A stretch of 64,000 bases of DNA from Microvirga lotononidis (lineage in GTDB: Bacteria > Pseudomonadota > Alphaproteobacteria > Rhizobiales > Beijerinckiaceae): assembly GCF_034627025.1 (NCBI RefSeq), contig NZ_CP141050.1, positions 434,001 to 498,000 on the forward strand, read 5' to 3'. How positions within the stretch are numbered: the first letter of the stretch is position 1; every line of letters starts with the position of its first letter. The translations under genes and the position numbers were made by a program. The notes below the pieces were generated by a model that was given only the letters and a program-made list of their open reading frames with translations, was not told the origin of the DNA and ran no database searches. Shown in pieces: positions 18,961 to 28,653 of this stretch.

Positions 18961-19602
18961 CTATGGTTTGTTGCTCTCCGATGTGGTTCGGGGCAGGAGG
19001 CCATTCAGAAGAAGATCGACCGCGATCTCGAAGTGCCGTTCCATGTCGATCGGCCGACGATCCGAGAACAGAAGCATCCAGATGTTGAGAGACAGGGCCG
19101 GTGCGAGCAGGAGTTCCGGGAACTCCAGGACGGAAGACTGACGGATCTCGCCTTTGGCATTTCCATCGTCCAGGACCTGACGCAGCCGTCTGACTACCGG
19201 TCCCATGAAGTTCTGGTGGTGCTCGTCGATCAATGCAGGGAAGCGGCTCGCTTCAGCAATCAGCAGGCGAAGGATCTCCCGGCCTCGCGGATCCGTCGCG
19301 ATAATTCTGTACAGGAAGCAGAGATAGGACCGCAGGAATTCGGGAGCCGTGGATGAGTTCGATGCGGCGAATTCCTCGGCCTGTAGATGGACCGGGCGCG
19401 AGAGTTCGCGCACCATGGCGACAAAGAGCTGTTCCTTGTTCTCGAAGTAGAAGTAGATCGTGCCCTTCGTGACGCCGACCCGCGCCGCCACGTCCTCGAG
19501 ACGCGTGGCCGCGTAGCCGTTCTGCACGAACTCTTCGAAGGCAGCCTCCAGGATCTCCCCGGGACGCTCCGCCTTGCGGCGGGCCCTCACACCTCCAGCC
19601 AT
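18961..19602 (-). CDS. TetR family repressor of the adjacent RND pump
   Basis: A 213-residue regulator. The TetR helix-turn-helix spans residues 10-55 (EILEAAFEEFVQNGYAATRL, VAARVGVTKGTIYFYFENKE), followed by a C-terminal TetR_C-type helical domain. The open frame starts at 19731, but ATG 19602 has a GAGGAG ribosome site and gives the normal length. It is divergent from the membrane-fusion and RND genes, with two near-identical palindromes in between, so it very probably represses both the pump and itself. Confidence 0.88.
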   Translation of the reverse strand: MAGGVRARRKAERPGEILEAAFEEFVQNGYAATRLEDVAARVGVTKGTIYFYFENKEQLFVAMVRELSRPVHLQAEEFAASNSSTAPEFLRSYLCFLYRIIATDPRGREILRLLIAEASRFPALIDEHHQNFMGPVVRRLRQVLDDGNAKGEIRQSSVLEFPELLLAPALSLNIWMLLFSDRRPIDMERHFEIAVDLLLNGLLPRTTSESNKP

Positions 19603-19730
19603 CCGATACTCCTCACATCTCCCCACTGGCTCTCTACGGCTTCTCGAGCACGACCGTCTACCAGGGAGGGCGCTGGGACAACACGATTGGCCCTTCCCGC
19701 TTCCAGCGCTCCACCGGGCCAACCGATCCA

Positions 19731-19776
19731 TTGACTAACTCGTGAGTCAATTACGGTTGACTGACTCGTAAGTCAA
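19731..19776 (+). promoter_or_regulatory. Tandem TetR operators
   Basis: Two 20-bp palindromic sites, TTGACTAACTCGTGAGTCAA (19731-19750) and TTGACTGACTCGTAAGTCAA (19757-19776), are separated by 6 bp. They match in 17 of 20 bases and have the TTGACT...AGTCAA arms seen in AcrR-like operators. They lie between the divergent TetR and efflux genes. Confidence 0.8.
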
Positions 19777-19816
19777 CGACTATATGCAGCGCACAATCAA
19801 TCGATCGAGGCCGATA

Positions 19817-20977
19817 ATGATCCGCCCTATGAAGCCGATAGCCGGGTACCTTTTGTCTGCAACCCTCCTCTTGGCCTCGCTTCTGCCAGTTCATGCTCAG
19901 CAGCCTCGAGGCTCCACCCCACCCCCGCAGGTCACGATCACGGAGGTTCAGGCACGGGTTGTGCCCGTCACCTACGAGTATGCCGCCCGTGTTTCGGCCT
20001 ATCGTGAGGTGCAGGTGAGGGCGCGCGTGGGCGGCATCCTCCTGAAGCGGAACTTCACCGAAGGTACGCCGGTGAAGGCGGGCCAAGTGCTGTTTGAGAT
20101 CGATCCCGCCCCCTTTGATGCGGAATTGGCACGTACGAAGGCGCAGCTTCAGCAGGCCCAGGCGCAGTACAACCAGGCAGTGCGGGATGCCGAGCGGGCG
20201 TTACAGCTCTTCGCGCGAGGCGCGGGCAGCGAGAAATCCCGTGACGATGCCATTGCGGCCAAGGAACTCGGTGCCGCCTCTGTCGCCGCGGCCGAGGCTC
20301 AGGTTCGCACCGCCCAGCTCAACCTGGACTATACGAAGGTGAGGGCTCCCATCAGCGGCATTACCAGCCTGGAGCAGGTGCCCGAGGGCAGCCTGATCGG
20401 CACCAGCGGCGACAGCGGCCTGCTCACCTCCATCACCCAACTCGACCCCGTCTACGTGAACTTCGCCTTTGCCGATCGCGAGGGTGCCGAGATCCGTCGC
20501 CTCCTGGCTTCCCAGCAACCGAAGGGATCTCCGGCCAAAGACCTCAAGGTGAAGATCACCTTCGGCGATGGTGAGGTCTACGATCAGGAAGGCACGATCG
20601 ACTTCACCTCTAGCAGCATCGATACCCAGACCGGCACCCTGCAGGCTCGTGCCATCGTCAAGAATCCCGACCAGCGTCTGGTGCCCGGGCAGTTCGTGCG
20701 GGCGACCGTCACCGGCCTTACCCTGGATGATGCCATCGTCGTTCCCGAGGCGGCCGTGATGCAGGGACCCCAGGGACAGTTCGTCTATACCATCAACAGC
20801 ACCGGAAACGCCGAGATCCGCCCGGTCGAACTGAGCCGCCAAATCGAAAGCGGCTGGATCGTCTCCTCGGGCCTGAGGGCCGGTGACAAGCTCGTCACCG
20901 AGGGCGTCATCAAGGTCCGTCCGGGAGCACCTGTTATGGCTTCATTGACCAACACGAATGTCGCGGTGACGCAATGA
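19817..20977 (+). CDS. RND efflux periplasmic adaptor (membrane fusion protein)
   Basis: A 386-residue adaptor of the AcrA/MexA type. An ATG exists at 19784, directly against the operators, but ATG 19817 has GAGG six bases ahead and still gives a signal peptide ([18 protein letters not shown]). The order is lipoyl half-motif ([32 protein letters not shown]), coiled-coil hairpin ([20 protein letters not shown]...), second lipoyl half, then beta-barrel. It bridges the inner-membrane RND pump and an outer-membrane channel. No channel gene is present, so it probably uses a TolC-like protein encoded elsewhere. It overlaps the pump gene by ATGA. Confidence 0.93.
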   Translation: MIRPMKPIAGYLLSATLLLASLLPVHAQQPRGSTPPPQVTITEVQARVVPVTYEYAARVSAYREVQVRARVGGILLKRNFTEGTPVKAGQVLFEIDPAPFDAELARTKAQLQQAQAQYNQAVRDAERALQLFARGAGSEKSRDDAIAAKELGAASVAAAEAQVRTAQLNLDYTKVRAPISGITSLEQVPEGSLIGTSGDSGLLTSITQLDPVYVNFAFADREGAEIRRLLASQQPKGSPAKDLKVKITFGDGEVYDQEGTIDFTSSSIDTQTGTLQARAIVKNPDQRLVPGQFVRATVTGLTLDDAIVVPEAAVMQGPQGQFVYTINSTGNAEIRPVELSRQIESGWIVSSGLRAGDKLVTEGVIKVRPGAPVMASLTNTNVAVTQ

Positions 20978-23900
20978 ACCCTCGCTTTTTTATCGACCGG
21001 CCGGTCTTCGCCGCCGTCATCTCCATTGTGATTGTCCTAGCGGGCGCCCTGGCCATCCGGGCTCTGCCGATCGCTCAGTATCCTGAACTGACGCCGCCGC
21101 AGGTGGTAGTAAGCGCCGCATATCCCGGCGCCAGCGCCGAGACGGTCGCCCAGACCGTGGCGGCTCCGCTGGAGCAGCAGATCAACGGCGTGGAAGGCAT
21201 GCTCTACATGCAATCCACGAACTCGAGCAGCGGTTCGATGCAGCTGAGCGTCACCTTTGCGCTCGGCACCGATCCGGATCAGGCGACCATCGATGTCAAT
21301 AATCGGGTTCAGCGGGCAACCTCGACCCTACCCGAGGAGGTGACGCGGCAGGGTGTCACCGTGGCCAAGCGCTCGACCTCGATCCTCGGCATGGTCGCCA
21401 TGTTCTCGAAGGATCCGCGGTATGACCGGACCTATGTCGGCAACTACGCGCTTCTGAATGTGGTCGATGAACTCAAGCGTATCCCGGGCGTCGGTGATGC
21501 GTCTGTCCTCGGATCGGTGGAGTATTCCATGCGCATCTGGCTGCGGCCGGATAAGCTCGCCGAGTTCAACCTGACGCCGACCGATGTTGCGGCCGCCATC
21601 CGTGAGCAGAACGCTCAGTTCGCCGCGGGCCGCTTTGGTGATGAGCCAACCGACAAGTCGGTCGCCTTCACCTACTCGGCCACAACACAGGGCCGCCTGC
21701 CGGACAAGGCGGCCTTCGAGGACATCATCCTGCGTTCGAACGAGAATGCGGCCGCCCTGCGCCTCAAGGATGTGGCTCGCGTGGAACTCGGGGCCCAGAG
21801 CTATACGGTCACGGCACAGCTCAATGGCACCCCGGCGGTGCCGATCGCGATTTATCTCCAGCCGGGCGCCAATGCCCTGGCGACCATGGAGGCGCTCACG
21901 ACCCGCCTGGAGGAGCTAAAGGGAGCCTTCCCGGAAGGGGTCGATTACGCGATCCCGTTCGACACGACGAAGTTCATCCAGGTCTCGGTCGAGGAGGTCA
22001 TTCACACCTTCATCGAGGCCATCGTGCTGGTGGTCGGCGTCGTGTTCCTGTTCCTGCAGAACTGGCGCGCGACCCTGATCCCGGTGATTGCGGTGCCGAT
22101 CTCGATCATCGGCACGTTTGCCGGCATGTACCTGTTCGGCTTCTCGATCAACCTGCTGACGCTGTTCGGCCTGGTGCTGGCCATCGGCATCGTGGTCGAC
22201 GACGCCATTGTGGTGCTGGAGAACGTCGAGCGCATCATGTCGACGGAGCACCTGTCCCCGCGCAAGGCCGCCATCAAGGCGATGAGTGAGGTCACGGGAC
22301 CCGTCATTGCCATCGTGCTGGTGCTCTGCGCCGTGTTCGTGCCCGTGACCTTCATGGGCGGTCTCGCCGGCGAAATGTACAAGCAGTTCGCTGTGACCAT
22401 CGCCATCTCGGTGACGATCTCAGGGATCGTGGCCCTGACGCTCACACCGGCTCTGTGCGCCCTGATCCTGAAGCCCGGGCACCACGAGCCGGCGCTGCCG
22501 TTCCGCCTGTTCAACCGTGCCTTCGACAAGCTGACGGCGGGCTATACGGCCGGTGTCCGCTTCCTGGTCCGGCGGGTGGCAGTGGGCCTGCTGATCTCGG
22601 CGGGCGTGGCGGGTGCGACGGCCTACCTCTTCATGACGATCCCAGGCTCCCTGGTGCCGGATGAGGACCAGGGCGTTCTGTTCAGCGTCGCCATGCTACC
22701 GCCCGCCGCTTCCTTGAGCCGGACCGAGGCCGTGGTGGACGCGGCAAGCCAGAACTTCCAGAGCCATCCGGCGGTCGAGAATGTCTTCGCGGTGTCGGGC
22801 TTCGACCTGCTCTCGGGCGGTATGAAGACCAGCGCCGGTACCTCCTTCGTGTCGTTGAAGGACTGGGCCGAGCGCGAGGCACCGGAGCTCGATGCGCGCA
22901 AGCTGCCGGGCCCGTTCATGGGCATGAACGATGGTATCAAGGACGGTATGGTTCTGGCCTTTAATCCGCCCCCCATTATGGGTTTGAGCACGACTGGTGG
23001 GTTCGAACTCTACTTGCAGGATCGAACCGGAGGTGGCGCTGCCAACCTCAACGCAGCCACGACAAAGCTGGTTGAGGCTGCCTCGAAGCGGCCTGAACTG
23101 ACAGGTGTGCGGACAACGTTCAGCACCAACGTGCCGCAGTACAAGATCAATCTCGACCGCGACAAGGCCAAGGCTCTGAACGTGCCGATCAACTCGGTGT
23201 TCGAGGCGATGCAGAGCACCTTCGGCAGCATGTACGTGAACGACTTCACGCTGTTCGGACGCAATTACCGCGTCATGCTCCAGTCCGAGTCGAACTTCCG
23301 CCAGACACCGGACGATCTCAGGCACGTCTTCGTCAAGACGGCTGCGGGGAGCATGATCCCGCTCAGCACGCTCGTCACTGTCGAGCGCGTCATTGGCCCT
23401 GACCAGTTGGAGCGCTTCAACGCCTTCAATGCCGCCAAGGTCACGGGAAACCCGGCTCCGGGCTACACCTCCGGTCAGGCGATTGCGGCCATGCAGGAGG
23501 TTGCCCGGGAGGCGCTGCCGGAGGGGTTCCAGGTGGCCTGGACGGGCTCGGCCTACCAGGAACTGGAAACCGGCGGCACCGGATCTCAGGCCATGATCTT
23601 CGGCCTGATCATGGTGTTCCTGATCCTCGCGGCGCAGTACGAGAAGTGGAGCCTGCCGCTGGCGGTTATCACGGCGGTTCCCTTCGCGCTCTTCGGTGCC
23701 CTTGTGGCGATCTGGCTGCGAGGGCTGACCAACGACGTCTATTTCCAGATCGGTTTGGTGACGCTCATCGGCCTCGCCGCCAAGAACGCGATCCTGATCG
23801 TGGAGTTCGCGGTGCTCAGGCGTCAGGAGGGCGCGAGCGCAGTCGAGGCTGCGATCGATGCCGCCCGCCTGCGCTTCCGACCGATCGTGATGACATCGCT

Positions 23901-24126
23901 GGCCTTCATTCTGGGCGTGGTGCCACTCGCGATCTCGACAGGTGCAGGTTCTGCCAGCCGCCACTCGATCGGCACGGGTGTGATCGGCGGCATGCTGGCG
24001 GCGACCTTCATCGCAACCTTCCTGATCCCGATGTTCTACCGTCTGATCGCCTGGAAGCAGCCAAAGGCTCGCGAAGAGGATGACGACGTCCTGCTGGCGC
24101 CGGCTCAGGAGACCCCAGCGCAATGA
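20974..24126 (+). CDS. Multidrug RND efflux permease (HAE1 family)
   Basis: A 1050-residue inner-membrane pump of full family length. It has the HAE1 start [18 protein letters not shown], two large periplasmic loops and twelve helices. The proton-relay pair D409-D410 lies in [18 protein letters not shown] and the relay lysine in [14 protein letters not shown] (about residue 935). It should export amphipathic drugs or dyes driven by the proton gradient with the adaptor encoded upstream. Translation is coupled to the adaptor. Substrates cannot be inferred from sequence. Confidence 0.95.
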   Translation: MNPRFFIDRPVFAAVISIVIVLAGALAIRALPIAQYPELTPPQVVVSAAYPGASAETVAQTVAAPLEQQINGVEGMLYMQSTNSSSGSMQLSVTFALGTDPDQATIDVNNRVQRATSTLPEEVTRQGVTVAKRSTSILGMVAMFSKDPRYDRTYVGNYALLNVVDELKRIPGVGDASVLGSVEYSMRIWLRPDKLAEFNLTPTDVAAAIREQNAQFAAGRFGDEPTDKSVAFTYSATTQGRLPDKAAFEDIILRSNENAAALRLKDVARVELGAQSYTVTAQLNGTPAVPIAIYLQPGANALATMEALTTRLEELKGAFPEGVDYAIPFDTTKFIQVSVEEVIHTFIEAIVLVVGVVFLFLQNWRATLIPVIAVPISIIGTFAGMYLFGFSINLLTLFGLVLAIGIVVDDAIVVLENVERIMSTEHLSPRKAAIKAMSEVTGPVIAIVLVLCAVFVPVTFMGGLAGEMYKQFAVTIAISVTISGIVALTLTPALCALILKPGHHEPALPFRLFNRAFDKLTAGYTAGVRFLVRRVAVGLLISAGVAGATAYLFMTIPGSLVPDEDQGVLFSVAMLPPAASLSRTEAVVDAASQNFQSHPAVENVFAVSGFDLLSGGMKTSAGTSFVSLKDWAEREAPELDARKLPGPFMGMNDGIKDGMVLAFNPPPIMGLSTTGGFELYLQDRTGGGAANLNAATTKLVEAASKRPELTGVRTTFSTNVPQYKINLDRDKAKALNVPINSVFEAMQSTFGSMYVNDFTLFGRNYRVMLQSESNFRQTPDDLRHVFVKTAAGSMIPLSTLVTVERVIGPDQLERFNAFNAAKVTGNPAPGYTSGQAIAAMQEVAREALPEGFQVAWTGSAYQELETGGTGSQAMIFGLIMVFLILAAQYEKWSLPLAVITAVPFALFGALVAIWLRGLTNDVYFQIGLVTLIGLAAKNAILIVEFAVLRRQEGASAVEAAIDAARLRFRPIVMTSLAFILGVVPLAISTGAGSASRHSIGTGVIGGMLAATFIATFLIPMFYRLIAWKQPKAREEDDDVLLAPAQETPAQ

Positions 24127-24197
24127 TGAGAGTGGGCCGGCCGTGTTCGCTAGAGGACGACGGCCGGCCTAAGGAACGACTTGATAGCTGAGAGAAC

Positions 24198-24740
24198 ATG
24201 ACAGCGCAGCACGACACGACAGCGGTCTCGTCCCACGATCGTATTCTGGATGCCGCTGAGGATTTGATCACGACTCGAGGCATCTCCGCCTTTACCCTTG
24301 ATGCAGTCGCCCAAGCGGCGGGAGTCAGCAAAGGCGGGCTCCTGTATCACTTCAGCTCCAAGGACAGTCTGATCTCCGGCCTCCAGCGTCGCATGGCTTC
24401 ACGCCTCGTGGACACGTTGCAAGAGGCTGAAAAGCGATCCGAACCGATTCTTCAGGCATTTGTCCGCCAGCTACGTCATGACTATGAAACCGGCGGACAG
24501 CGATTTGCGGCACTGCTGCTGGCCCGGGAGCAGCCAGCCCCATGCCAAGAGCTGCAATCCCTGATGACATGTCTGTCTCGAAGGAGCAGCAAGTCTGGAG
24601 ACAGCAAACCGCCGCTCCTCCTGCTGGCCGCCTTGGGATTGATCCTCTCCAGTCTTGCGCGGTTGCCCTGTCCTGAACCTTCGCAAATCGAAGATCTCTT
24701 TGATGAGATGGAAGCAATCGCTGCCAACCTCACCGATTGA
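24198..24740 (+). CDS. TetR family regulator downstream of the RND pump
   Basis: A 180-residue TetR protein. The helix-turn-helix covers residues 12-58 (RILDAAEDLITTRGISAFTL, VAQAAGVSKGGLLYHFSSKD). The C-terminal domain is shorter than usual and leucine-rich (PPLLLLAALGLILSSLARL). It is co-oriented with the pump, 71 bp after it, so it may be in the same transcript and act as a second regulator. It is not close in sequence to the TetR at 18961. Confidence 0.85.
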   Translation: MTAQHDTTAVSSHDRILDAAEDLITTRGISAFTLDAVAQAAGVSKGGLLYHFSSKDSLISGLQRRMASRLVDTLQEAEKRSEPILQAFVRQLRHDYETGGQRFAALLLAREQPAPCQELQSLMTCLSRRSSKSGDSKPPLLLLAALGLILSSLARLPCPEPSQIEDLFDEMEAIAANLTD

Positions 24741-24923
24741 TGGCATTCGCCCTGGCGTGACGGCCCATGCCAAGAGTGCTTTCCAGCGAGGGCGATATGA
24801 CCCATATTTTCGAGCCGCTGGGATAAAGAGGGCCTTCGCACCCCCTGTCGCAGTCCCTCGGTTCAACCCTCCTCAAGACGGTCAGCCGTTCCGGTCCTGC
24901 GCCAGCTCGCTCCAAGGACGTCC

Positions 24924-26111
24924 ATGTTCCATCTGACATTCGCACTGCCGAGCCTCTATGTCCTAGCGCGATTCCTGTGGCCGCTTCCTTGGGCACCCGG
25001 CGGGAAGGTCATCCTTGCCATCGTGCTGCTCATGGCATCGCAGTATCATCTCTAGAGTCGGCTTTCGTCCGGCTCCGTCTTCTCACCCGGGTTCCCGCGT
25101 GCCCTCGTGCTCTTGTTCAACTGGGCGTTCGGGGCCATCGTGCTCCTGGCGGTGATGCAGCTCGCGCTTGATGGGACGGCCCTGGTGGCGAGGCTAGTTC
25201 GACCCGTCGGCTGGGCGACACCGGACGGGGTGCGCTACGCTGCCGCGATCGCCGCCATGCTGCTGTCGGCGCTGGGCGTTTATCTGGCAACACGCGTGCC
25301 GCCGCTCAAGGATGTCGAGATTGCCATCCCCGGGCTGCCGCACCAGTTCGACGGCTACAGGCTTCTGCAATTGACCGACCTGCACATCAGCCGCCTGTTT
25401 TCCAAGGAGTGAACCCAAGCGCTGATCGACAAATCCAATACGCTTGGCGTGGACCTGATCGTGGTAACCGGTGACCTGATCGACGGCTCGTTTGACGCAC
25501 GACGCGCCGACGTAGAGCTGCTGCGCGGTCTGCGGGCAAAGGATGGTGTCTGGGTCATCCCCGGCAATCACGAGTACTTCTTCGACTACGAGGCATGGAT
25601 GCATCACTACGCCAGCCTGGGAATGCAGGTGCTCGCGAACGATCATACGGTCCTGTCGCGCGATGGCGCGTCGCTCGTGCTGGCCGGCGTCACTGACCTG
25701 TCGGCGACCCGGACCCGCCTCCCAGCACCGGATTTGGCCGCGGCTCTCGATGGCGCGCCGTCAGACGCACCGATCGTGCTCCTCGATCACCAGCCGAGGA
25801 ACGCCCCGCAGGCGGCCGCACAGGGCGTGGCACTGCAACTGTCCGGGCATACCCATGGCGGCATGGTCCTCGGGCTCGACCGGCTCGTCGCGCGCGCCAA
25901 CAACGGCTTCGTCTCGGGCCGGTACCAGGTCGGCGGGATGACACTCTATTTCAATAACGGCACCGCGCTCTGGCCTGGCTTCGCGCTACGGCTCGGGCGA
26001 CCGCCCGAGCTGACCCGCATCACCCTTAGACGTGCCTCACCGCTGGATGGATTGACTGTGCATTCGCCGGCGACCTCGGCGCGGTCGCATGCTCCGGCCG
26101 CCGCAGGATAA
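24924..26111 (+). pseudogene. Metallophosphoesterase pseudogene with two in-frame stops
   Basis: One continuous frame of 396 codons encodes a membrane-anchored metallophosphoesterase of the YaeI/YkuE type: N-terminal helices, then the metal motifs LTDLHIS (about residue 155), VVTGDLIDG (about 181), PGNHEY (about 213) and SGHTHGG (about 309). It is interrupted by TAG at 25053-25055 (codon 44) and TGA at 25410-25412 (codon 163). Both stops stand where related proteins, as far as I recall them, have tryptophan (QYHLW.., ..KEWTQAL), so each is one G-to-A change from TGG. There is no frameshift, which suggests recent inactivation. Sequencing error or read-through is less likely. Confidence 0.85.
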
Positions 26112-26377
26112 CTTCACGAGGATGATGCCCTCCGATGGAAGGACCGGTTCTGGCACATCCGAGACCTAAACCTGAGGACAGCTTTCCCCGCCGAAGCGGA
26201 CGCTCCTGAAGGGCAGGGGATGGGCAGAGGATGACCCAAGCCGACATTCGGGGTCACTTGTGACAAGCTCCGTGACTGGCCGCACCCGCTACCGCGCATG
26301 AGGCCTCGTCTAACCCGGGTCGGCTGCTATCTCTTAGGTCTCAGAGCATCACCCGCTACTCGTGCTTAGGAGCCGCC

Positions 26378-27013
26378 ATGATCACGCTTTACACTTGGAC
26401 CACGCCGAACGGCCGCAAGGTGCCCATCATGCTGGAAGAGACGGGCCTTGCTTACGAGGTGCGGCCGGTCAATCTCGGGAACAACGAGCAGTTCTCGTCC
26501 GACTTCCTGGCGATCTCGCCCAACAACAAGATCCCAGCCATTGTCGATGACGAGGCGGAGGGTAGCCCGCTCACCCTTTTTGAGAGCGGCGCCATCCTGA
26601 CCTACCTCGCTGAGAAAACCGGCCGCTTTCTTGCCCCGCCAGGGCCGGCTCGGTACAAGGCGCTGGAATGGACCTACTGGCAGGTCGGCGGCCAGGGGCC
26701 AATGCTCGGTCAGCTCGGCTTCTTTGCCAAACGCTCGGACGAGAAGGCGCCGCTGGCGATCAAGCGCTTTACGGATGAGGCCGATCGCCTGCTCACCGTG
26801 ATGGAGCGGCGTCTGGCTGAGGTACCGTACTTGGCCGGTGACACGTACACGATTGCCGATATTGCGGCCTACCCGTGGACAGTGGCGGCCACCACGTTCC
26901 TGAAGGATGTCCTGACCGACAGTCTTGCCACCAAACCATCCCTCCACCGCTGGCTCAAGGAGGTCGGAGAGCGCCCTGCGGTCCAACGCGGTATGGCAGT
27001 GCCGAAGCTCTGA
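26378..27013 (+). CDS. Glutathione S-transferase family protein
   Basis: A 211-residue soluble protein. Residues 1-80 are a thioredoxin-like N-domain (LYTWTTPNGRKVPIMLEE; cis-proline in NNKIPAI; glutathione-contact ESGAILTYLAEK), and residues 90-205 the all-helical C-domain. The TWTTPNGRKV segment resembles YfcG/YghU-type disulfide-bond reductases, which use threonine and asparagine instead of cysteine. ATG 26378 follows AGGAG. It lies 9 bp before the next hydrolase gene, so the two are probably co-transcribed. Confidence 0.88.
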   Translation: MITLYTWTTPNGRKVPIMLEETGLAYEVRPVNLGNNEQFSSDFLAISPNNKIPAIVDDEAEGSPLTLFESGAILTYLAEKTGRFLAPPGPARYKALEWTYWQVGGQGPMLGQLGFFAKRSDEKAPLAIKRFTDEADRLLTVMERRLAEVPYLAGDTYTIADIAAYPWTVAATTFLKDVLTDSLATKPSLHRWLKEVGERPAVQRGMAVPKL

Positions 27014-27022
27014 GGCTGACCC

Positions 27023-27904
27023 GTGGCAGGACACCGCGCTCGTTCCATAGTCCGCCGTCTGTTCATCCTCGCCTCCGCTGTGCTCGCTCTGTACGCCTGC
27101 GCCCTCGCGGTGTTGTTCGTGAACCAGCGCAGCCTGCTGTATCCAGCCCCGGACTGGCGCAGCACCGCCGCCGAGGCTGGGCTGTCCGGCTTTCAAGACT
27201 TGGTCTTGACGACGCCCGATGGCGAACGGCTGGTGGCGTGGTGGAAGCCGCCGCAGCCTGGCAAGGCGCTGATCCTGTACTTCCATGGCAACGGCGGCAG
27301 CCTCTGGAGCGGGCGCTTGCGCGCTCAGGCCCTGACCGCCTCCGGGCGTGGGCTGCTGACGATCAGCTATCGGGGCTACTCCGGCTCGACCGGCTCGCCT
27401 ACGGAGATGGGTCTGCACACCGATGCCCGCACGGCCTATGACTGGGTAAGGCAATCTTATGAGGCCTCTCGGGTGGTCGCCTATGGCGAGTCCCTCGGCA
27501 CCGGGTTGGCCGTACGCCTGGGCAGCGAGCAGCCGCTGGCCGGCCTGATCCTGGATGCGCCCTACACCTCCACGGCCGATGTGGCCAGCCTCACCTACTG
27601 GTATGTGCCCGTCTCCTGGCTGATGCTCGACCAGTTCCGCTCGCTCGACATCATCTGCCAGGTGAAAGCGCCGATCCTGATCCTGCACGGCACGGATGAT
27701 CGCACCGTCCCGTTTGCGTTCGGCGAGCGGCTGTTTGCGGCTGCTCCCGAGCCGAAGCGGTTCATCCGCATTGCGGGTGGGACCCACAGCCGGAACCTGG
27801 AGCAGGGCGGAATGGCCGCGGTGGAAGACTTCCTTGCGGCTGTCGAGGCCCAGTTGCCAGACCGGGCCTCTGGCAGGGCTGCCACGCCAACGCAAGCTCC
27901 CTAG
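27023..27904 (+). CDS. Membrane-anchored alpha/beta hydrolase (BEM46/YfhR-like)
   Basis: A 293-residue hydrolase with one N-terminal membrane anchor (LFILASAVLALYACALAVLF). The oxyanion motif is YFHGNGGS, the nucleophile elbow AYGESLGTG has Ser157, an acid lies in HGTDDRTVP, and the histidine in GGTHSRN (about residue 255). The start is GTG 27023, preceded by GAGG. The family includes serine hydrolases of unknown physiological substrate, often linked to lipid or acyl-ester turnover. It sits in a short operon with the glutathione transferase. Confidence 0.82.
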   Translation: MAGHRARSIVRRLFILASAVLALYACALAVLFVNQRSLLYPAPDWRSTAAEAGLSGFQDLVLTTPDGERLVAWWKPPQPGKALILYFHGNGGSLWSGRLRAQALTASGRGLLTISYRGYSGSTGSPTEMGLHTDARTAYDWVRQSYEASRVVAYGESLGTGLAVRLGSEQPLAGLILDAPYTSTADVASLTYWYVPVSWLMLDQFRSLDIICQVKAPILILHGTDDRTVPFAFGERLFAAAPEPKRFIRIAGGTHSRNLEQGGMAAVEDFLAAVEAQLPDRASGRAATPTQAP

Positions 27905-28044
27905 GACCGATGAGGATGAAACTGGTGTCGTGGCACCGGGGCGCAATTACCGGCTTTGCCCACCATGACCGGCGCCCTGTCATCGATCTGACGCGGCGAT
28001 GGAACGAGATCCCCAAGCTTGGGACAGGACGGCACAATGCCCAT

Positions 28045-28488
28045 ATGAGGACTATGTCGACCAAAGGATCTTCACCACGCACGCTCGACCTGTTCGAGGT
28101 CACGCTCACCATCCCGACACCTGCGTCCGAACCGGCTCCCGCGACCGCTAAGCCGCCGGCGCTTGCCAGCCTGCCCGACGCTCAGCTGGCTGAGCAGCTG
28201 GGCCAGGTCGTCGAGGAAGTTCAGCGCCGATTGCAGAAGGGTCGGGGCAGACGGCTGGAACTGCTGAAGGCAGTGAACGAGGCGCAATCATCCCTGGATC
28301 GGCTGATTTCAAGGCCTGCCAAGCAGGTCAACCACCTGCGATCTCGCAAGGCTGCATCCCCTCTGCAGGAGGGGCAGCGCAAAGCGGTGCAGGCTGCTCT
28401 CCAGGCCGGGGTGGCTCCCAACCAAGTGGCCAAGCACTTCGGCCTGTCGCTGGCCACCATTCGCGAGGTACTTGGCAAGGGTGTTTAA
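28045..28488 (+). CDS. Small helix-turn-helix protein
   Basis: A 147-residue protein if started at ATG 28045. The frame is open from 27910, and ATG 28054 is another option. Residues 15-45 are proline- and alanine-rich, residues 45-100 predict a charged helix or coiled coil, and the C-terminus (KAVQAALQAGVAPNQVAKHFGLSLATIREV) is a resolvase- or sigma-like helix-turn-helix. No family was recognised. It lies 165 bp upstream of the ATPase/membrane-protein pair and could be its regulator. Confidence 0.55.
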   Translation: MRTMSTKGSSPRTLDLFEVTLTIPTPASEPAPATAKPPALASLPDAQLAEQLGQVVEEVQRRLQKGRGRRLELLKAVNEAQSSLDRLISRPAKQVNHLRSRKAASPLQEGQRKAVQAALQAGVAPNQVAKHFGLSLATIREVLGKGV

Positions 28489-28614
28489 GCGGGTGGGCGG
28501 TGGGCGGCTACGAAACGGCAGTAGCAGATGAGGAGCTCTGAGACGCACAGAAGCGAGAAGGGTGCAACCACAGCAAATAGGCGCGGCCTTGCATTTATCG
28601 GGAACTTACCTAGG

Positions 28615-28633
28615 TTTATGGAAATATCATAAA
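28615..28633 (+). promoter_or_regulatory. Inverted repeat before the ATPase gene
   Basis: TTTATG (28615-28620) and CATAAA (28628-28633) flank 7 bases in an AT-rich stretch 20 bp before the ATG. The ATPase start has no ribosome site (TTAAACTCGCTATAA precedes it), so the transcript may be leaderless or nearly so, and this element may be an operator. Confidence 0.4.
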
Positions 28634-28653
28634 CTCGGTTAAACTCGCTATAA

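Noticed and set aside
22696..24123. 475-codon minus-strand frame opposite the RND gene
   Set aside because: Antisense to a fully conserved pump gene, low-complexity composition, no motif.
26366..27946. 526-codon minus-strand frame opposite the GST and hydrolase genes
   Set aside because: It crosses two well-supported genes and has shadow-like composition.
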